From Dyella dinghuensis (lineage in GTDB: Bacteria; Pseudomonadota; Gammaproteobacteria; Xanthomonadales; Rhodanobacteraceae): a DNA stretch of 64,000 bases. Below, in pieces: positions 37,606-46,503 of the stretch. How positions within the stretch are numbered: the stretch's first letter is position 1; each line of letters begins with the position of its first letter. The stretch spans positions 1 through 64,000 of the forward strand of contig NZ_RYZR01000004.1 of the NCBI RefSeq assembly GCF_003977615.1, in the 5' to 3' direction. The translations under genes were made by a program, and so were the position numbers. The notes beneath the pieces were generated by a model. The model ran no database searches. It had not been told where the DNA came from and saw nothing but the letters and a program-made list of their open reading frames with translations.

Positions 37606-38253
37606 ATGAAACCCACTGCAACTGCTCGCACTCCGGTCGACAGACGACCATTCGACGACACGAATGCCAAGGGCATCCTCATCGCCGGTGTCGATGAAGC
37701 CGGACGTGGGCCACTCGCGGGCCCGGTGGTTGTCGCCGCCGTTGTGCTCAATCCACAACAGCCCGTCGACGGATTGGACGATTCCAAGAAACTCAGCGAA
37801 GCACGTCGCGAGAAACTCTTTCCGCTGATCATTGAACGCGCGCTGGCTTATTGCGTCGTCGTCGTCGAAAGGGATGAGATTGATCGCATCAATATCTTTC
37901 AGGCGACGATGACCGGTATGAGTCGTGCCGTTGCAGGCCTCACACCAGCGGCAGTCGAAGCGTGGGTCGACGGCAATCATCTACCGAAAGATCTGCCCTG
38001 CCCTGGACGCGCCATTATCGGTGGCGATGCACTGGTTCCTGCCATCAGCGCGGCATCCATTCTTGCAAAAGTCACGCGCGATCGACTGATGATGGCGATG
38101 GATACGGAACATCCCGGTTACGGATTCGCCGCACACAAAGGCTATTCAACGCCCGAGCATTTGGCCGCGTTGAAGCGACTGGGCCCTTGCCCGCAGCACC
38201 GGCACAGCTTTGCACCGGTGCGTCTGCTGCTCGATCAAGGCGAGCTTTTCTAA
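37606..38253 (+). CDS. rnhB: ribonuclease HII
   Basis: The 215-residue enzyme cuts RNA in RNA-DNA hybrids and removes misincorporated ribonucleotides. Acidic catalytic residues appear in [17 protein letters not shown] and in the later AWVDGNHLP segment. The [15 protein letters not shown] segment and [15 protein letters not shown] are conserved. An N-terminal extension of about 25 residues precedes the core; a later start is possible. The large palindromic repeat begins 17 bases after its stop. Confidence 0.95.
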   Translation: MKPTATARTPVDRRPFDDTNAKGILIAGVDEAGRGPLAGPVVVAAVVLNPQQPVDGLDDSKKLSEARREKLFPLIIERALAYCVVVVERDEIDRINIFQATMTGMSRAVAGLTPAAVEAWVDGNHLPKDLPCPGRAIIGGDALVPAISAASILAKVTRDRLMMAMDTEHPGYGFAAHKGYSTPEHLAALKRLGPCPQHRHSFAPVRLLLDQGELF

Positions 38254-38270
38254 GCCTTTTTGTGACGGAA

Positions 38271-38536
38271 GAGCCTGCTCACTATCTCCGCGTAGCCCTC
38301 GTTGTATGTGAGCGACTCTCAGACAGCAGCGCGTGGCGCAGCGCCAGACTGGCTGTCTGGTCAAGCCGCGCGCTGCTGTCTGAGAGTCGCTCACATACAA
38401 CCCGAAGGGCCGGGTCTGTTTGCCCGCATGCCTGCGTCCTCGCTCGGTTACGTATCGACATACGCGCCCTCACTCCTCCTTGGCTTGCGCGCAAACAGCT
38501 CCCGGCGAGGGCCACGCGGAGATAGTGAGCAGGCTC
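38271..38536. repeat. large nested inverted repeat (266 bp)
   Basis: The outer arms (38271-38301 and 38506-38536) are reverse complements over 31 bases with one mismatch. Immediately inside the left arm lies an inner pair: 38301-38333 and 38369-38401 are exact complements over 33 bases, with a 35-base centre that holds two further small hairpins (TGGCGC/GCGCCA and CCAGAC/GTCTGG). Between the inner right arm and the outer right arm are about 100 bases of unpaired sequence. Translated fragments of the outer arms give the same peptide words on both strands, as expected of a repeat and not a gene. It may be a MITE or a composite of two palindromic repeats. No transposase is nearby. Confidence 0.88.
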
Positions 38537-38746
38537 CAATAACCATCCACGTCTATAAAAATAGGCAACCTTTCCTATTGCGGCTGCATCCAAGCAGGTG
38601 TGGAATGGAATCGTAAGGTCATTGCGGCAGCTCGCATGCACTGTCGCAACGTCATCTCGCATGGACGCCCCCGTCAGCAGCCTGACGCAACGCGCGATGA
38701 GCACACGCTTGTCTCGCGCCAGCAGGCTATCAAGAGGATTTTCGTC

Positions 38747-38944
38747 ATGCGCTTGATCCGCCCTCACCCTGAATACCCTGCAACCTCGGCCGCAACGCTC
38801 ACTGCCGAAGCCGCCAAGCCGTCTGCAAAAGTCACGGATGCCCGAGAAAAGCACCTCGATTACAACCTTCAGCCGCTAAGCGTCGACAGCTTCTCGCACT
38901 ACATCGATGCCGTGGTGGATGTCGATTGTTTCCGCGTACGTTGA
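38747..38944 (+). CDS. small hypothetical protein (65 aa)
   Basis: The frame starting at ATG 38747 has a strong AAGAGGA ribosome-binding site nine bases upstream, better than most genes here. The product is polar and Ala/Pro-rich in the first half, with a C-terminal half rich in Asp, Val and aromatic residues and a single Cys near the end (VDCFRVR). There is no signal peptide, membrane segment or recognised family. It stands alone between the nested palindrome and the TlpA-like gene, and may be a lineage-specific small protein. Confidence 0.5.
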   Translation: MRLIRPHPEYPATSAATLTAEAAKPSAKVTDAREKHLDYNLQPLSVDSFSHYIDAVVDVDCFRVR

Positions 38945-39038
38945 TGCGGTTTTCTTGATCATTCTCCTGCTCCAGGCCAGCGCTGGTTCCTGACCACGCG
39001 ATCACGCTAACCTTGGCGAAATTCCAGGGGAAGCGGCC

Positions 39039-39569
39039 ATGCATCTGCGTCGGGCGTGTTTTTTCGCACTGCTTGTGCTTTTCAGTCACGTTGCCATGGC
39101 GACCACGCTGCCCGGCAGCGGTGATCCGGCGCCCAGCTATCTGGGGCGCGACGCCAACGACCACGATGTCCGCGTCGAGGATATGCACGGCAAAGTGGTC
39201 GTCGTGACCTTCTGGGCCTCCTGGTGCGGCTATTGCCTCAAGGAGCTACCCATCCTGGCCAACGTCCAGAAGCTTGCGGGCGCCAACCAGCTTCAAGTGG
39301 TCGCCATCTCTTACAAAGAGGATTACAACAACTTCCGGCAGATTCATCACAACCTGCGGAAAACCGACCTGCTGCTGACCTACGACACCAAAGCGGCCGC
39401 TTCCGCGGCCTACGGGGTCACCGGCATCCCGCACATGGTGATGATCGGCCGGGATGGGCGCATCGCCTACGTGCATGTCGGGTACGACGAATCCATGCTC
39501 GACACCATCGCCAGCGAGCTCAATACGCTGCTTGCAGCGCCGGTGCCCGCCGATACGCACGCGCCGTAA
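39039..39569 (+). CDS. TlpA/ResA-type thioredoxin-like protein
   Basis: The 176-residue protein has a signal peptide (cleavage likely after HVAMA) and a TlpA-like thioredoxin domain with active-site WASWCGYC (Cys pair near residues 67 and 70) and the cis-Pro in VTGIPHM. It likely acts in the periplasm as a thiol reductant for cytochrome c or other proteins. The position before dnaE is not usual for gammaproteobacteria, so it is probably an insertion in this lineage. Confidence 0.87.
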   Translation: MHLRRACFFALLVLFSHVAMATTLPGSGDPAPSYLGRDANDHDVRVEDMHGKVVVVTFWASWCGYCLKELPILANVQKLAGANQLQVVAISYKEDYNNFRQIHHNLRKTDLLLTYDTKAAASAAYGVTGIPHMVMIGRDGRIAYVHVGYDESMLDTIASELNTLLAAPVPADTHAP

Positions 39570-39653
39570 ACCGCAGCGCTGCGTCGCCGATTGTCAATTC
39601 TTGCCCGGCTCGAACCACACCGTTAGGCTGGGCCATTGATTCGCGTGCGAGCC

Positions 39654-42600
39654 ATGGCCCTCCGTTTCGCTCATCTGCATCTGCACAGCGAGTATTCGCT
39701 GGTCGACTCGACCATCCGCATCAAGGCGCTGGTCGAATCGTGCGTGCGCGAAGGTATCCCCGCCGTCGCGCTGACGGACGAATGCAACATGTTCGCGCTG
39801 GTGAAGTTCTACAAGGCGTGCACGGCGGCCGGCATCAAACCGATTGGCGGCTGCGATCTGTGGATCAGCGCGCCCGACGATCCGCGCCCGTGGCGTCTCA
39901 CGCTGATCTGCCAGAACCACGAGGGTTATCTCAACCTCTCGCGCCTGGTGTCGCGCGCATGGCGAGACGGACAGCAAGGTGGGCGCGCGCTGGTCGATGC
40001 GGCATGGCTCAACGTCGAAACGACGAAAGGCCTGATCGCGCTGATCGGCCGTGAAAGCGAGATTGGACGCATCGCCGTTCATCAAGGCACGGATCACGCA
40101 CGTTCACGCACCTACATGCTGGCTGCGCTTTTTCCGGATCGCCTGTATCTCGAACTGACACGTTGCGGCCGCGAAGGCGAAGAGGCATGGAACAACGCAG
40201 CGCTCGCGTTGGGCACCGAAGCCAATCTGCCGGTGATCGCCAGCAACGATGTGCGCTTCCTGAAGCAAACCGACTTTGAAGCGCACGAAGCGCGCGTGTG
40301 TATCAATCAAGGCCGCGTGCTGGCCGATCCCAAACGCCCGCGCGATTACAGCGAACAGCAATACCTGAAATCGCCGACGGAAATGGCCGAGTTGTTTGCG
40401 GACATTCCCGAAGCGCTGGAAAACACGGTCGAGCTCGCCAAGCGCTGCAATCTCGAACTCACCTTCGGCACGTACTACCTGCCCGACTTTCCGGTGCCGG
40501 AAGGCCACGACCTTGCCAGTTACATTCGCGAAATTGCGCGCGCAGGTCTGAAAGAACGTCTCGACATCGCACCGCTCGCCGACGGCTACTCGCTCGCCGA
40601 TTACGAAGCGCGCCTTGAGCGCGAGCTGGACGTCATCATCAAGATGGGCTTCCCCGGCTACTTCCTGATCGTGGCGGACTTCATCAACTGGGGTAAGCAG
40701 AACGGCATTCCGGTGGGGCCGGGGCGCGGCTCAGGTGCAGGCTCGCTCGTTGCGTGGGTGCTCAAGATTACGGATCTCGACCCGCTGCAGTTCAACCTGC
40801 TGTTCGAGCGCTTCCTAAATCCCGAACGCGTATCGATGCCGGACTTCGACATCGACTTCTGCATGGATCGCCGCGACGAGGTGATCGATTACGTCGCGCG
40901 CAAATACGGCCGCGATCACGTCAGCCAGATCATCACCTACGGTTCGATGGCCGCGAAGGCTGTGCTGCGCGATTCGGGCCGTGTGTTGGGCATGGGCTAC
41001 AACGCGGTCGATCGCATCGCCAAGCTGATTCCGCCGCGCCCACTCGATCTGACGTTGTCCGATGCATTGGGCCGTTCCGAAAAATCGCAGAAAGAAACCG
41101 ATCGTGTCGTCAAGGAATTCTGCGAGCTTTACGCGCAGGACGAAGAGGCGAAATCGCTGATCGATCTCGCGCTCAAGCTCGAAAACCTTACGCGTAACGC
41201 CGGCAAGCACGCTGGCGGCGTGGTGATCGGTCCGAAGCCGCTGACGGAATTCGCACCGCTGTACTGCGAACCGGGCGGTTCGGGCGTGGTGACGCAGTAC
41301 GACAAGGACGACGTTGAAGCGGTCGGTCTCGTCAAGTTCGACTTCCTGGGTCTGCGCACGCTCACGATCATCGATTGGGCGGTGAAGGCGATCAACGTGC
41401 GGCGCGCTCAAACCGGCGAAGCGCCGGTAGACATCGCGACGCTGCCGCTCGACGATCCCGCGCCCTACGAGCTGCTGAAAAAAGCGCAGACGGTAGCAGT
41501 ATTCCAGCTCGAATCCTCCGGCATGCAGCGCATGTTGAAGGATGCGAAGCCCGACCGTTTCGAAGACATCATCGCACTCGTCGCGCTGTATCGTCCCGGC
41601 CCGATGGACCTGATTCCCAGCTTCGTCGCGCGTAAACACGGCCGCGAAGAAGTGGAATATCCCGATCCGCGTGTCGAGCCGATCCTGAAAGAGACCTACG
41701 GCATCATGGTCTATCAGGAACAGGTCATGCAGATGGCGCAGATCGTCGGCGGTTACTCGCTCGGCGGCGCCGACCTGCTGCGTCGTGCGATGGGCAAAAA
41801 GAAACTCGAGGAAATGGCGAAGGAGCGCGCCAAATTCCGCGAAGGCGCTGCCAAAGACGGCCTCACCGGCGACAAAGCGGATTCCATCTTCGACTTGATG
41901 GAAAAGTTCGCCGGTTACGGCTTCAACAAATCGCACGCAGCTGCTTACGCGCTGGTGTCGTATCAGACCGCGTGGCTGAAAGCGCACTACCCCGCCGAAT
42001 TCATGGCGGCGACGATTTCGTCGGACATGGACAACACCGACAAGGTGGTCACCTTCCTCGACGAATCGCGCGCGATTGGGCTGAAGGTGCTTCCGCCCGA
42101 CGTGGATGCGTCGAAATTCATGTTCGTCGCGGTCGAACCCAAGGTCATTCGCTATGGCCTGGGCGCCATCAAAGGCGTGGGCCAAGGCGCGTGCGAAGCG
42201 ATTGCCGACGAACGCGCCAAAGGCGGCCCGTACAAGGATTTGGCGGACTTCTGCCGTCGTGTCGATCCGTCCAAACTCAATCGGCGTGTACTCGAAGCGC
42301 TGATTCTTTCCGGCGCGCTCGATAGGCTGGCACCTACGCGCGCCAGCTTGATGCTGCAGTTGCCCGATGCGATCAAAGCAGCCGAGCAACATCTGCGCGA
42401 CCGTCAATCCGGGCAGAACGATATGTTCGGTGCAGCGATGGGCGCCTCCGCGCAGGTTGTGCACGTGGATCTTCCCACCGCACCCGAATGGCCGCTCGAA
42501 CAGAAACTGCAGGGCGAGCGCGACACGCTGGGCCATTACCTCTCCGGCCATCCCACCGACCCGTGGCGCGAGGAGCTGGCGCAACTGGCTACCTGCCCGC

Positions 42601-43202
42601 TCGGCGAGATCGTCGATCGTTATCAGCCGCCCAAGCCACGCAAGAACGATGGCGACGACGGCAATCGTTTCCGTCGCGGCCCCGACACACCGTGGACCGT
42701 CGCCGGCATGGTCACCGCCGTGCGCAAACGCGGCGACAGCGACGCGTTCGTGCGGCTGGAAGACGGCACCGGCAGCATCGAAGTCAGCTTCTTCGGCGAG
42801 CTGTACCAGCAAGTCGCACCGTTGCTCACCCGCGATGAAATGCTCGTGGTCGAAGGTGGTTTGCGCATCGACGACTTCTCCGGCGGCGGCTTTCAGGTGC
42901 GCGCCCGCAGCGCGTACACCCTCGGCGACGCCTGCCGCCGCTTTGCGCGACTGCTGCGCGTCAAAATCAACGGCGTCGGACCGGATTTCATCCCGCAATT
43001 GCGCCAGGCGTTGGCGGGACATCGTGGCGGTCGTGCCAGTGTCGTCCTCAGCGGCTACCACAACGCCAACGCACAGGCCGACCTGGAACTGGGCGAGGAG
43101 TGGCATGTCAACGCTATCCCCGAGCTTCTGCGCGCCGTACGCGGCATGCCAGGGGTGGTGGGCGCAGGCGTGCGGCTGATCAAGACCGGAAACGGCGATT
43201 AG
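39654..43202 (+). CDS. dnaE: DNA polymerase III alpha subunit
   Basis: The 1182-residue replicative polymerase has an N-terminal PHP domain (FAHLHLHSEYSLVDST), palm with catalytic aspartates in SMPDFDIDFCMDRRDEV and further motifs such as GPGRGSGAGSLVAW and NAGKHAGGVV. It also carries the HhH region (GYGFNKSHAAAYA) and a C-terminal OB domain (about 1010-1090). ATG 39654 is chosen because the family starts immediately before the HLHSEYS motif; TTG 39636 is also in frame. accA follows after 90 bases. Confidence 0.97.
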   Translation: MALRFAHLHLHSEYSLVDSTIRIKALVESCVREGIPAVALTDECNMFALVKFYKACTAAGIKPIGGCDLWISAPDDPRPWRLTLICQNHEGYLNLSRLVSRAWRDGQQGGRALVDAAWLNVETTKGLIALIGRESEIGRIAVHQGTDHARSRTYMLAALFPDRLYLELTRCGREGEEAWNNAALALGTEANLPVIASNDVRFLKQTDFEAHEARVCINQGRVLADPKRPRDYSEQQYLKSPTEMAELFADIPEALENTVELAKRCNLELTFGTYYLPDFPVPEGHDLASYIREIARAGLKERLDIAPLADGYSLADYEARLERELDVIIKMGFPGYFLIVADFINWGKQNGIPVGPGRGSGAGSLVAWVLKITDLDPLQFNLLFERFLNPERVSMPDFDIDFCMDRRDEVIDYVARKYGRDHVSQIITYGSMAAKAVLRDSGRVLGMGYNAVDRIAKLIPPRPLDLTLSDALGRSEKSQKETDRVVKEFCELYAQDEEAKSLIDLALKLENLTRNAGKHAGGVVIGPKPLTEFAPLYCEPGGSGVVTQYDKDDVEAVGLVKFDFLGLRTLTIIDWAVKAINVRRAQTGEAPVDIATLPLDDPAPYELLKKAQTVAVFQLESSGMQRMLKDAKPDRFEDIIALVALYRPGPMDLIPSFVARKHGREEVEYPDPRVEPILKETYGIMVYQEQVMQMAQIVGGYSLGGADLLRRAMGKKKLEEMAKERAKFREGAAKDGLTGDKADSIFDLMEKFAGYGFNKSHAAAYALVSYQTAWLKAHYPAEFMAATISSDMDNTDKVVTFLDESRAIGLKVLPPDVDASKFMFVAVEPKVIRYGLGAIKGVGQGACEAIADERAKGGPYKDLADFCRRVDPSKLNRRVLEALILSGALDRLAPTRASLMLQLPDAIKAAEQHLRDRQSGQNDMFGAAMGASAQVVHVDLPTAPEWPLEQKLQGERDTLGHYLSGHPTDPWREELAQLATCPLGEIVDRYQPPKPRKNDGDDGNRFRRGPDTPWTVAGMVTAVRKRGDSDAFVRLEDGTGSIEVSFFGELYQQVAPLLTRDEMLVVEGGLRIDDFSGGGFQVRARSAYTLGDACRRFARLLRVKINGVGPDFIPQLRQALAGHRGGRASVVLSGYHNANAQADLELGEEWHVNAIPELLRAVRGMPGVVGAGVRLIKTGNGD

Positions 43203-43292
43203 CGACGCCGCGCACAGCCCCCATACGGCTCCGTTCCCGTCTTTTTGGCTGGCCCGGTATACTGCCCCGCTTCTGTGCCACCCCGTGCCCGA

Positions 43293-44249
43293 ATGAATCC
43301 CAACTTCCTCGATTTTGAACAACCGATTGCCGACCTGGAGGCCAAGATCGAGGAACTCCGGCACGCCAGTCATGGCCAGGCATTCAATATCGATGAGGAA
43401 GTCTCCCGCCTTCGCGAAAAGCTGAAGGTGAAGACTGCCGATATTTTCCGCACGCTGACGCCGTGGCAGATGACGCAGTTGTCACGTCATCCCGGCCGCC
43501 CGTACACGCTCGATTACATCAGCGTGATGTGCGACGAATTCCACGAGCTCGCTGGCGACCGCGCGTATTCGGACGACGCCGCCATCGTCGGCGGCGTGGG
43601 CCGCATCAACGGCCGCTCGGTGGTCATCATCGGTCATCAGAAGGCGCGCGATACGAAGGGCAAGGTGCGCCGCAATTTCGGTATGCCGCGTCCGGAGGGT
43701 TACCGTAAGGCGCTGCGTCTGATGAAGATGGCGGAACGTTTCAAACTGCCGCTGTTCACACTGATCGACACGCCAGGTGCGTATCCCGGCGTCGGCGCGG
43801 AAGAACGCGGGCAGAGCGAAGCGATCGCGCGCAACCTGATGGAAATGGCCGAACTGAAGGTGCCGATCATCTGCACCGTGATCGGCGAAGGCGGTTCAGG
43901 TGGCGCGCTCGCCATTGGCGTGGGCGACCGTACGATCATGTTGCAGTATTCGACCTATTCGGTGATCTCGCCGGAAGGCTGCGCGTCCATTCTCTGGAAG
44001 AGCGCCGACAAAGCCAAAGATGCAGCCGAAGCGCTGGGACTGATCGCCCCGCGCCTGCTCGAACTGGGCCTGGTCGACAAAGTCGTGCGCGAGCCGCTCG
44101 GCGGTGCGCATCGCAATCCGCGCTCGATGGCTGTGCGTCTCAAGGCCGTGCTGCTCAACCAGCTCGACGAACTCGAAGCCATACCGGTGCCGGAACTCCT
44201 GGAACAGCGCTACCACCGCCTGCGCGGTTACGGCGCCTACCACGAGTAA
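43293..44249 (+). CDS. accA: acetyl-CoA carboxylase carboxyltransferase alpha subunit
   Basis: The 318-residue subunit transfers carboxyl from biotin to acetyl-CoA, making malonyl-CoA. It begins [22 protein letters not shown] and has [22 protein letters not shown]-like and [22 protein letters not shown] motifs and the [15 protein letters not shown] oxyanion segment. A TATACT at 43258 just upstream could be its -10. The position after dnaE matches E. coli. Confidence 0.97.
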   Translation: MNPNFLDFEQPIADLEAKIEELRHASHGQAFNIDEEVSRLREKLKVKTADIFRTLTPWQMTQLSRHPGRPYTLDYISVMCDEFHELAGDRAYSDDAAIVGGVGRINGRSVVIIGHQKARDTKGKVRRNFGMPRPEGYRKALRLMKMAERFKLPLFTLIDTPGAYPGVGAEERGQSEAIARNLMEMAELKVPIICTVIGEGGSGGALAIGVGDRTIMLQYSTYSVISPEGCASILWKSADKAKDAAEALGLIAPRLLELGLVDKVVREPLGGAHRNPRSMAVRLKAVLLNQLDELEAIPVPELLEQRYHRLRGYGAYHE

Positions 44250-44260
44250 CTCCGCACATG

Positions 44261-44398
44261 CTCCCTCTCCCCTACGGGGAGAGGGCTGGGGTGAGGGGCC
44301 AATCTTGCGAAGATCAATAGTTCGAAGCCTGCTTCGAATGATGCTCAGCGCAAGAGAGTGCCCCCTCACCTCGATCCTCTCCCCGCAGGGGAGAGGAA
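44261..44398. repeat. inverted GC-rich repeat pair after accA
   Basis: The left module (44261-44300) contains CCCTCTCCCC-TAC-GGGGAGAGGG followed by TGGGGTGAGGGGC. The right module (about 44359-44398) has the same elements in reverse (GCCCCCTCACC, then CCTCTCCCC-GCA-GGGGAGAGG). Each module is itself a hairpin and the two can pair with each other. Similar sequence occurs in the frr-uppS gap, so it is likely a dispersed intergenic repeat. It fills most of the gap before the NYN gene. Confidence 0.82.
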
Positions 44399-44435
44399 GA
44401 TGTAGCCTTCGCGCGACATCCAAGGAAACAAGCCC

Positions 44436-45191
44436 ATGGCCAACGATCAAGCCACCAAACTCGCCGTGCTGATCGACGCCGACAACGCGCAGCCTTCCAT
44501 TGCGGAAGGTTTGCTGGCTGAAGTCGCCAAGTACGGCACGGCGCATGTAAAGCGCGCTTACGGCGACTGGACCAGCAATCATCTGCGCGGATGGAAGGAA
44601 CAGCTGCTCACGCAATCCATCCAGCCGATCCAGCAGTTCGGTTATACCAGCGGCAAGAACGCGACCGATTCGGCCATGATCATCGATGCGATGGACCTGC
44701 TTTATTCCGGACGCTTCGACGGCTTCTGCATCGTGTCGAGTGATAGCGACTTCACGCGCCTCGCAGCGCGCATTCGCGAATCAGGTTTGATCGTTTACGG
44801 TTTCGGCGAACGCAAGACACCGGAGCCCTTTCTTGCGGCATGCGACAAATTCATCTACACCGAAATCCTCGCGACGAAACCCGACGAAGAACAGCCGCTC
44901 AAACCGCGCGCGCCCGCACAGCTGAAAAAGGATGCGGGCCTGATCAACCTGCTGCGCAACGCGATCGATGCCGCATCCGACGACGAAGGCTGGGCAGGCT
45001 TAGGCGGCGTCGGTTCCATCATCACCAAGCAACGCCCCAACTTCGATTCACGCAGTTACGGCTACGGCAAATTGAGCGAGTTGATCGATGCCATCGACTT
45101 GTTCGAACTCGATCGCCGCAGCCCTGGCGATGGACGGCCAAAAGCCATATACGTGCGCAACAAAAAACCGGTGGCGCGTGAACAATCTTGA
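44436..45191 (+). CDS. NYN-domain protein with C-terminal OST-HTH/LOTUS-like region
   Basis: The 251-residue protein belongs to the NYN/LabA-DUF88 family of PIN-like nucleases. Acidic residues of the putative metal site are in VLIDADNAQPS, TDSAMIIDAMDLLY and VSSDSDFTRLAARI. The C-terminal part (about 163-245) resembles the OST-HTH/LOTUS RNA-binding fold (LINLLRNAIDAA...GWAGLGGVGSII...YGYGKLSELIDAI). A cytoplasmic RNA-related role is likely; the target is unknown. Its 3' end overlaps the tilS start by 14 bases, suggesting coupling with a tRNA modification gene. Confidence 0.85.
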   Translation: MANDQATKLAVLIDADNAQPSIAEGLLAEVAKYGTAHVKRAYGDWTSNHLRGWKEQLLTQSIQPIQQFGYTSGKNATDSAMIIDAMDLLYSGRFDGFCIVSSDSDFTRLAARIRESGLIVYGFGERKTPEPFLAACDKFIYTEILATKPDEEQPLKPRAPAQLKKDAGLINLLRNAIDAASDDEGWAGLGGVGSIITKQRPNFDSRSYGYGKLSELIDAIDLFELDRRSPGDGRPKAIYVRNKKPVAREQS

Positions 45192-46503
45192 GCCGCTGCT
45201 TCAAACCTTGCTTCACGGGCTTTGCACGCAACCGGACGGCTCACTCTGTGTCGCGTACAGCGGTGGCCCCGACTCCACCGCGTTACTGCATGCCTTGGCG
45301 CATTTGCCCGAGGCACGCAAACGCGGCCTGCGCGCGTTACATGTCGATCATGGGCTGAATCCGGACAGCGCAAAGTGGTCCGCGCACTGTCTGGCCGTGT
45401 GCGCATTGCTTGGCGTGCATTGCGACGTTAAATGCGCCTACGTTGACCGTTCCGGCGGCATTGGTTTGGAAGCGGCGGCACGTGAAGCACGCTATGCCGT
45501 TTTTATCGAGCAGTTGCACGACGGCGAGCGACTCGTACTAGGTCATCATCAAGATGACCAGGTGGAAACCGTCCTGCTGAAACTGTTGCGTGGTGCCGGG
45601 CCGGAAGGATTGGGCGGCATGCGTGAGCAACGTGTACTGGGTCGCGGCATGCTGTGGCGCCCACTGCTCGGTGTTCCGCGCGACGTATTGCGCGACTACG
45701 TTCGCGCGCATGCATTGCCGTATGTCGATGATCCGTCCAATGACGACACGCGTTTGGCGCGCAATCATCTGCGCCATCGGGTTCTTCCGCAATTGAAAGC
45801 GTACTGGCCGCAAGCCGCTGCATCGATCACGCATAGCGCGAGCTTGTCTCGAACGGCTGCCGATACGCTGCAGCACGATTGGTCCGCCGCGCTCGAGAAC
45901 TTGCGCGACGACGCCACTAACAGCCTCGATGTTGCCGGCTGGCTCGCATTACCGGACGCACTGCGCGAACCGCTGCTTGCACATTGGCTGCATGCGCAAG
46001 GCCTGCCCGCACCCACAACGGTGCAACGACATCAGATCGAACGCCAATGCACCGCGCAAGACGGTCAATTACCCTGCATTCGATGGCCGGGCGCCGAAGT
46101 GCACGTCTGGAAAAAACGAATGTGGGCCATGGTGCCGCGCAAACCTTCCACATGGACGGATGCACTGCCGTGGCAAGGCAAACCACTGCGTTTACCGGAT
46201 GGCGGCCTACTGACGCTGGAGCCTGCCACGACGCTTCCCGTGGCGCTCACCATTCGCTGCCGCCAGGGCGGCGAACGGATCAAACCGGCAGGCGATCGGC
46301 ACACGCGCGATTTGCGCTCGCTGTTCCAGACGGGAGCCATTCCACCGTGGCAACGCGACACCCTTCCGCTACTTTACGAAGACAACGTGCTGATTGCGGT
46401 GGCCGATCGGTGGTTGAGCGAGCGCGCCGAAACTATGTTCCGTCAGGCTGGCGCGCGTCCGCGATGGCAGTCCCCGCTGTCGAACCCGTTATCCGGCGAT
46501 TGA
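45178..46503 (+). CDS. tilS: tRNA(Ile)-lysidine synthase
   Basis: The 441-residue enzyme converts C34 of tRNA-Ile(CAU) to lysidine. The N-terminal P-loop-like motif is CVAYSGGPDSTALLHAL (residues about 19-35), then HVDHGLN and LGHHQDDQVETVLLKLLRGAG. The C-terminal TilS substrate-binding domain follows (IKPAGDRHTRDLRSLFQ). The GTG at 45178 overlaps the NYN gene; no ATG is available. Its last 71 bases overlap the convergent MFS gene. Confidence 0.94.
   Translation: MNNLEPLLQTLLHGLCTQPDGSLCVAYSGGPDSTALLHALAHLPEARKRGLRALHVDHGLNPDSAKWSAHCLAVCALLGVHCDVKCAYVDRSGGIGLEAAAREARYAVFIEQLHDGERLVLGHHQDDQVETVLLKLLRGAGPEGLGGMREQRVLGRGMLWRPLLGVPRDVLRDYVRAHALPYVDDPSNDDTRLARNHLRHRVLPQLKAYWPQAAASITHSASLSRTAADTLQHDWSAALENLRDDATNSLDVAGWLALPDALREPLLAHWLHAQGLPAPTTVQRHQIERQCTAQDGQLPCIRWPGAEVHVWKKRMWAMVPRKPSTWTDALPWQGKPLRLPDGGLLTLEPATTLPVALTIRCRQGGERIKPAGDRHTRDLRSLFQTGAIPPWQRDTLPLLYEDNVLIAVADRWLSERAETMFRQAGARPRWQSPLSNPLSGD

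Noticed and set aside
38236-38264. A weak AGGC...GCCTTTTT stem as terminator of rnhB
   Set aside because: The stem is only five pairs with a twelve-base loop that includes the stop codon; too weak to call.
38282-38854. A 190-codon minus-strand frame in the nested palindrome region
   Set aside because: Most of it is the inverted repeat, which yields the same peptide words on both strands; no ribosome-binding site is present.
40815-43373. An 852-codon open frame antisense to dnaE
   Set aside because: It is a mirror of a strongly conserved gene in high-GC DNA, has no recognisable domain and no ribosome-binding site.
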